A stretch of 64,000 nt of DNA. It comes from Candidatus Mcinerneyibacterium aminivorans. GTDB taxonomy: Bacteria; Macinerneyibacteriota; Macinerneyibacteria; Macinerneyibacteriales; Macinerneyibacteriaceae. Both the position numbers and the translations under genes were made by a program. Shown one piece after another: positions 61,803-64,000 of this stretch. How positions within the stretch are numbered: position 1 is the stretch's first letter; every line of letters begins with the position of its first letter. The notes under the pieces were generated by a model. It had not been told where the DNA came from. It saw nothing but the letters and a program-made list of their open reading frames with translations, and did no database searches. The stretch covers positions 1 through 64,000 of the forward strand of contig VSIX01000033.1 in the NCBI GenBank assembly GCA_008086245.1, given 5' to 3'.

Positions 61803-62576
61803 TCACTCTTCTAATTTTTCTAATTCCGAATAAATAAGTTTAAAAGTATCTAATGGAAGCTCTTCCGCTCTAGCTTTTAAGTTAATATTATTCTTTTTCA
61901 AAATATTATTTATGTTCTGTTTGCCGTATTTTTTCTTTAAATTGTTAGATAATGTTTTTCTCTTATGTCGAAAGCATATAAATAAAAAATCAATAAAGTT
62001 TGAACTGTCAAAAATATTTTTCTTATTTTTTATATTCAAGGATATAACTGCAGAATCAACCTTTGGTCTTGGTGTGAATTCTCCCCTATTTACCTTTTTC
62101 AAAAATTTTACCTCAGCAAAGTTTTTCACAAAAACGGTAAAAGCATTATATTTTTTATTGGAGGGGGCAGCTGTAAGTGATTTTGCTACTTCATACTGAA
62201 CCATAAGTATGGCTTTTTTTATATATTTATGATATCTGTAAATATGCTTAATTATTGGCTTGGTTATATAATATGGTATATTTCCTACTAATATTAAATT
62301 TTCTTTAAAATTTAAAGGAAAATTTAATATATCTTTGTTGATAATCTTTGCCTTATCCTTAGAAATTTTTTTTAATTTATTTGCTAGCCCATCATCAATT
62401 TCAACAATTTTTAAATCAATATCATCGAGTTCTAAGAGATATTTTGTTAGGTTTCCCGTACCTCCTCCAATTTCAACAACAGTTTCATTCCTGTTTAAAT
62501 CCAGCTGTTCAACTATAAATTCCAGAGTATCCTTATTATGAAGGAAGTTCTGACCTAAACTTTTTTTAGCTCTCAA
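61803..62576 (-). CDS. rsmA: 16S rRNA dimethyladenosine transferase RsmA (KsgA)
   Basis: A 257-aa methyltransferase that dimethylates two adjacent adenines at the 3' end of 16S rRNA. SLGQNFLHNKD (6-16), the SAM site EIGGGTGNLTKYL (35-47), the acidic IVEIDDGL and the catalytic NIPYYITKPI (99-108) are all present, with the C-terminal helical domain (FRHKRKTLSNNLKK). The start appears to be a TTG overlapping the S4 gene by 11 bp. Confidence 0.96.
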   Translation of the reverse strand: MRAKKSLGQNFLHNKDTLEFIVEQLDLNRNETVVEIGGGTGNLTKYLLELDDIDLKIVEIDDGLANKLKKISKDKAKIINKDILNFPLNFKENLILVGNIPYYITKPIIKHIYRYHKYIKKAILMVQYEVAKSLTAAPSNKKYNAFTVFVKNFAEVKFLKKVNRGEFTPRPKVDSAVISLNIKNKKNIFDSSNFIDFLFICFRHKRKTLSNNLKKKYGKQNINNILKKNNINLKARAEELPLDTFKLIYSELEKLEE

Positions 62577-62841
62577 TATTTTCTTCTTTCAGCACCGTAT
62601 ACAATTTTTTTGCCTGCTGTTTAGAAATATTTTTATTCTGTGGTATTTTGTTAATTCTAAAGACAATTCTTTTGGTGTACATATATATTGTTATTACATC
62701 TCCTTTTTCAACATCATATGCGGGCTTAAGGGTTTTTTCTTCCTCTTCACCATAAAAAACATTTCCATTATTACAAAGTTTTTTAGCAACGGTCCTTCTT
62801 TTAGAAATTCTTGAGATTTTTAAATATTTGTCAATTCTCAT
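62566..62841 (-). CDS. S4-domain RNA-binding protein (RqcP/HslR-like)
   Basis: A 91-aa protein that is almost wholly an S4 domain: RIDKYLKISRISKRRTVAKKLCNNGNVF is the RNA-binding helix pair, followed by AYDVEKGDVITI. Size and sequence suit the RqcP/HslR group, which acts on the 50S subunit in quality control. Six bp after the SurA-like gene. Confidence 0.88.
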   Translation of the reverse strand: MRIDKYLKISRISKRRTVAKKLCNNGNVFYGEEEEKTLKPAYDVEKGDVITIYMYTKRIVFRINKIPQNKNISKQQAKKLYTVLKEENIES

Positions 62842-62847
62842 AATACC

Positions 62848-64000
62848 CTAAATAAATATTTCAATATAATACTTATCTTTTAATTGATTTGCAACTTCAT
62901 TAATTTTTTCATCAATTTTTCTTGACATTAACATATTTTTTATACGGGATTTGATTTCAGAAAAATCCCTTTTTTTAGCTTCTGTTTTATTAATTAAATA
63001 TACAATTACAAGTCCTCTATTAAAATAAAATGGCCTGGATAATTCTTTTGTATTTTTCAAATGTTCCATAATTTTGGAATTTATTTCATTTGGCTTGACT
63101 TCATTAAAATTGAAAAATTTTATATTTAGCTTCTCAGCCCAGGATTTTAAACCATTCCACCCATTTTTATCATATTGTGATTTAAAATTATTGTAATAAT
63201 CATTAATTTTCTTTTCTGAGGGTTTAGGAGTAATTACTATATGAAACGCTTTTCTTTTATTGTCTTTTATATCCTCAAGATAAGCAATATGATACCCATA
63301 TTTTGTTTTAAATGGTTTGCTAATCTCTCCTTCATCCATATTATAAATAACTTCTTCAAAACTCTCTACAAGCTGTCCCTTTTCAATATATCCCAAATCA
63401 CCACCCTTTTGAGCTGTTGGTCCTTCTGAATACTCTTTGGCCGCTTCCTTAAAACTTATCTCTTGATTTAATATTTTGTGTCTAATACTGGAAAGAGAGG
63501 TTTTAATTTCTTCGATATCATCCTCTTTTACATCCACCGGTAAAAAAGCGATTTCATAGGTATATTTTGGAGGATTTTGAAATTTATCCTCATGTTTGTT
63601 ATAAAATTCTTTTAACTCATCTTCTGTTATATTTATATTTGGGCGTATCTCTCTGCCTACATATTCATTTACATATAAGTTCTCTTTTATCCTATTTCTA
63701 TAAGTTGACCTTAAATTATTTACTGATAGCCCCTGCTCCTGAAGAGCTTTTTGAAGTCCTGATTCGCCTCCAAATTTTTTCTTCATGTCATTGATCATTC
63801 CATCTACCTGTTTTTCAATTTCTTCTTCTGCTACTTGAATTTCTTTTTTTTCACTTGCTTCAAGATAAACTATCTTCCGATTTATAATATCTTTTAAAAT
63901 ATCAAGCTTTTCTTCTTCAGTAGTATCTCTTCCCATTAAAAACTGATCAAGTTCACTTTTTAATATAATTGTATCATTGATCCTGGCTACAATTTTTTCT
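62848..64000 (-). CDS. SurA/PpiC-type peptidyl-prolyl isomerase (5' end outside window)
   Basis: The frame stays open to the right edge (383 residues seen). The first visible residues (EKIVARINDTIILKSELDQ) match the N-terminal region of SurA after its signal peptide, so the ATG at 63936 is not the true start. There follow the SurA_N helices and a parvulin rotamase domain (GPTAQKGGDLGYIEKGQLV, then KPFKTKYGYHIAYLED), and a second, less conserved segment at the C-terminus. A periplasmic chaperone for outer-membrane proteins would fit the FadL-like barrel in this window. Confidence 0.88.
   Translation of the reverse strand, partial: EKIVARINDTIILKSELDQFLMGRDTTEEEKLDILKDIINRKIVYLEASEKKEIQVAEEEIEKQVDGMINDMKKKFGGESGLQKALQEQGLSVNNLRSTYRNRIKENLYVNEYVGREIRPNINITEDELKEFYNKHEDKFQNPPKYTYEIAFLPVDVKEDDIEEIKTSLSSIRHKILNQEISFKEAAKEYSEGPTAQKGGDLGYIEKGQLVESFEEVIYNMDEGEISKPFKTKYGYHIAYLEDIKDNKRKAFHIVITPKPSEKKINDYYNNFKSQYDKNGWNGLKSWAEKLNIKFFNFNEVKPNEINSKIMEHLKNTKELSRPFYFNRGLVIVYLINKTEAKKRDFSEIKSRIKNMLMSRKIDEKINEVANQLKDKYYIEIFI

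Noticed and set aside
1-64000. CRISPR array, insertion sequence, prophage or replication origin
   Set aside because: No evenly spaced direct repeats, no transposase or phage genes, no DnaA-box cluster or dnaA/dnaN neighbourhood are visible.

Overview
The window is a very AT-rich stretch of bacterial chromosome with tightly packed operons, mostly on the minus strand. I see no phage, transposase or CRISPR array. The gene content points to a strict anaerobe: pyruvate:ferredoxin oxidoreductase, a complete Rnf complex, a second ferredoxin-linked ion pump of the MBS/Mbx (complex I-Mrp) type, the HydE maturase and many Fe-S proteins. A FadL/OmpP1 outer-membrane protein and a SurA-type periplasmic chaperone indicate an outer membrane. 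Two Trk potassium systems, MscS, a DUF432 partner, MgtE and Mrp-type modules fit a salty or osmotically variable habitat. I cannot name the genus; a poorly sampled anaerobic diderm lineage is my best reading.

Layout. 1-210: the 3' end of an unknown gene. 326-10927: a 13-gene minus-strand operon in the order known for archaeal MBS/Mbx (A B C D E/F G H H' M J K L N), whose last subunit is a ferredoxin-GltD fusion. 11197-12799: DUF432 plus MscS. 12812-18206: histidine kinase, degenerate receiver, receiver-TPR protein, two RCK proteins and TrkH in one operon. 18299-21367: an unusual XRE-HTH/GlmL fusion. 21548-23071: DUF362 ferredoxin protein and a phosphoribosyltransferase. 23139-26429: the second Trk system, a truncated asparaginase and a degenerate LspA-like protein. 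26621-26696: tRNA-Arg(ACG), followed by an orphan membrane ORF. 27219-32362: patatin, PTS EIIA, trmH, hydroxyacid dehydrogenase, mgtE and recO. 32672-34574: hydE, MOSC and ferredoxin. 34583-40081: Sel1 protein, membrane protein, cysteine synthase, glycerol kinase, FadL-like porin. 40205-42445: thiDEM. 42660-43807: thioredoxin plus CcdA. 43814-45699: small membrane or exported proteins, one apparently a deletion remnant of a hybrid kinase. 45912-56695: nifJ, glnA, rnfBAEGDC and greA. 56789-60235: acyl-CoA ligase, Pit transporter and its DUF47 partner. 60345-61801: TPR and BON-like proteins. 61803-64000: rsmA, an S4 protein and a SurA-like isomerase running off the end.

How the genes may work together (inference): NifJ reduces ferredoxin; Rnf oxidises ferredoxin with NAD+ and pumps ions; the MBS-like complex is a second ferredoxin-driven pump whose acceptor may be NAD(P)+ because of its GltD module. 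The resulting ion gradient would support Trk uptake and osmotic control.

Many promoters can be read by eye. Most have a 16-bp spacer between good -35 and -10 hexamers, and one places the -10 only 7 nt from the trkH start codon, suggesting a leaderless mRNA. The most interesting items are the MBS-GltD fusion operon, the HTH-GlmL fusion, the potassium operon with a phosphoacceptor-less receiver, and several degenerate proteins (LspA-like, asparaginase fragment, TM-receiver remnant).
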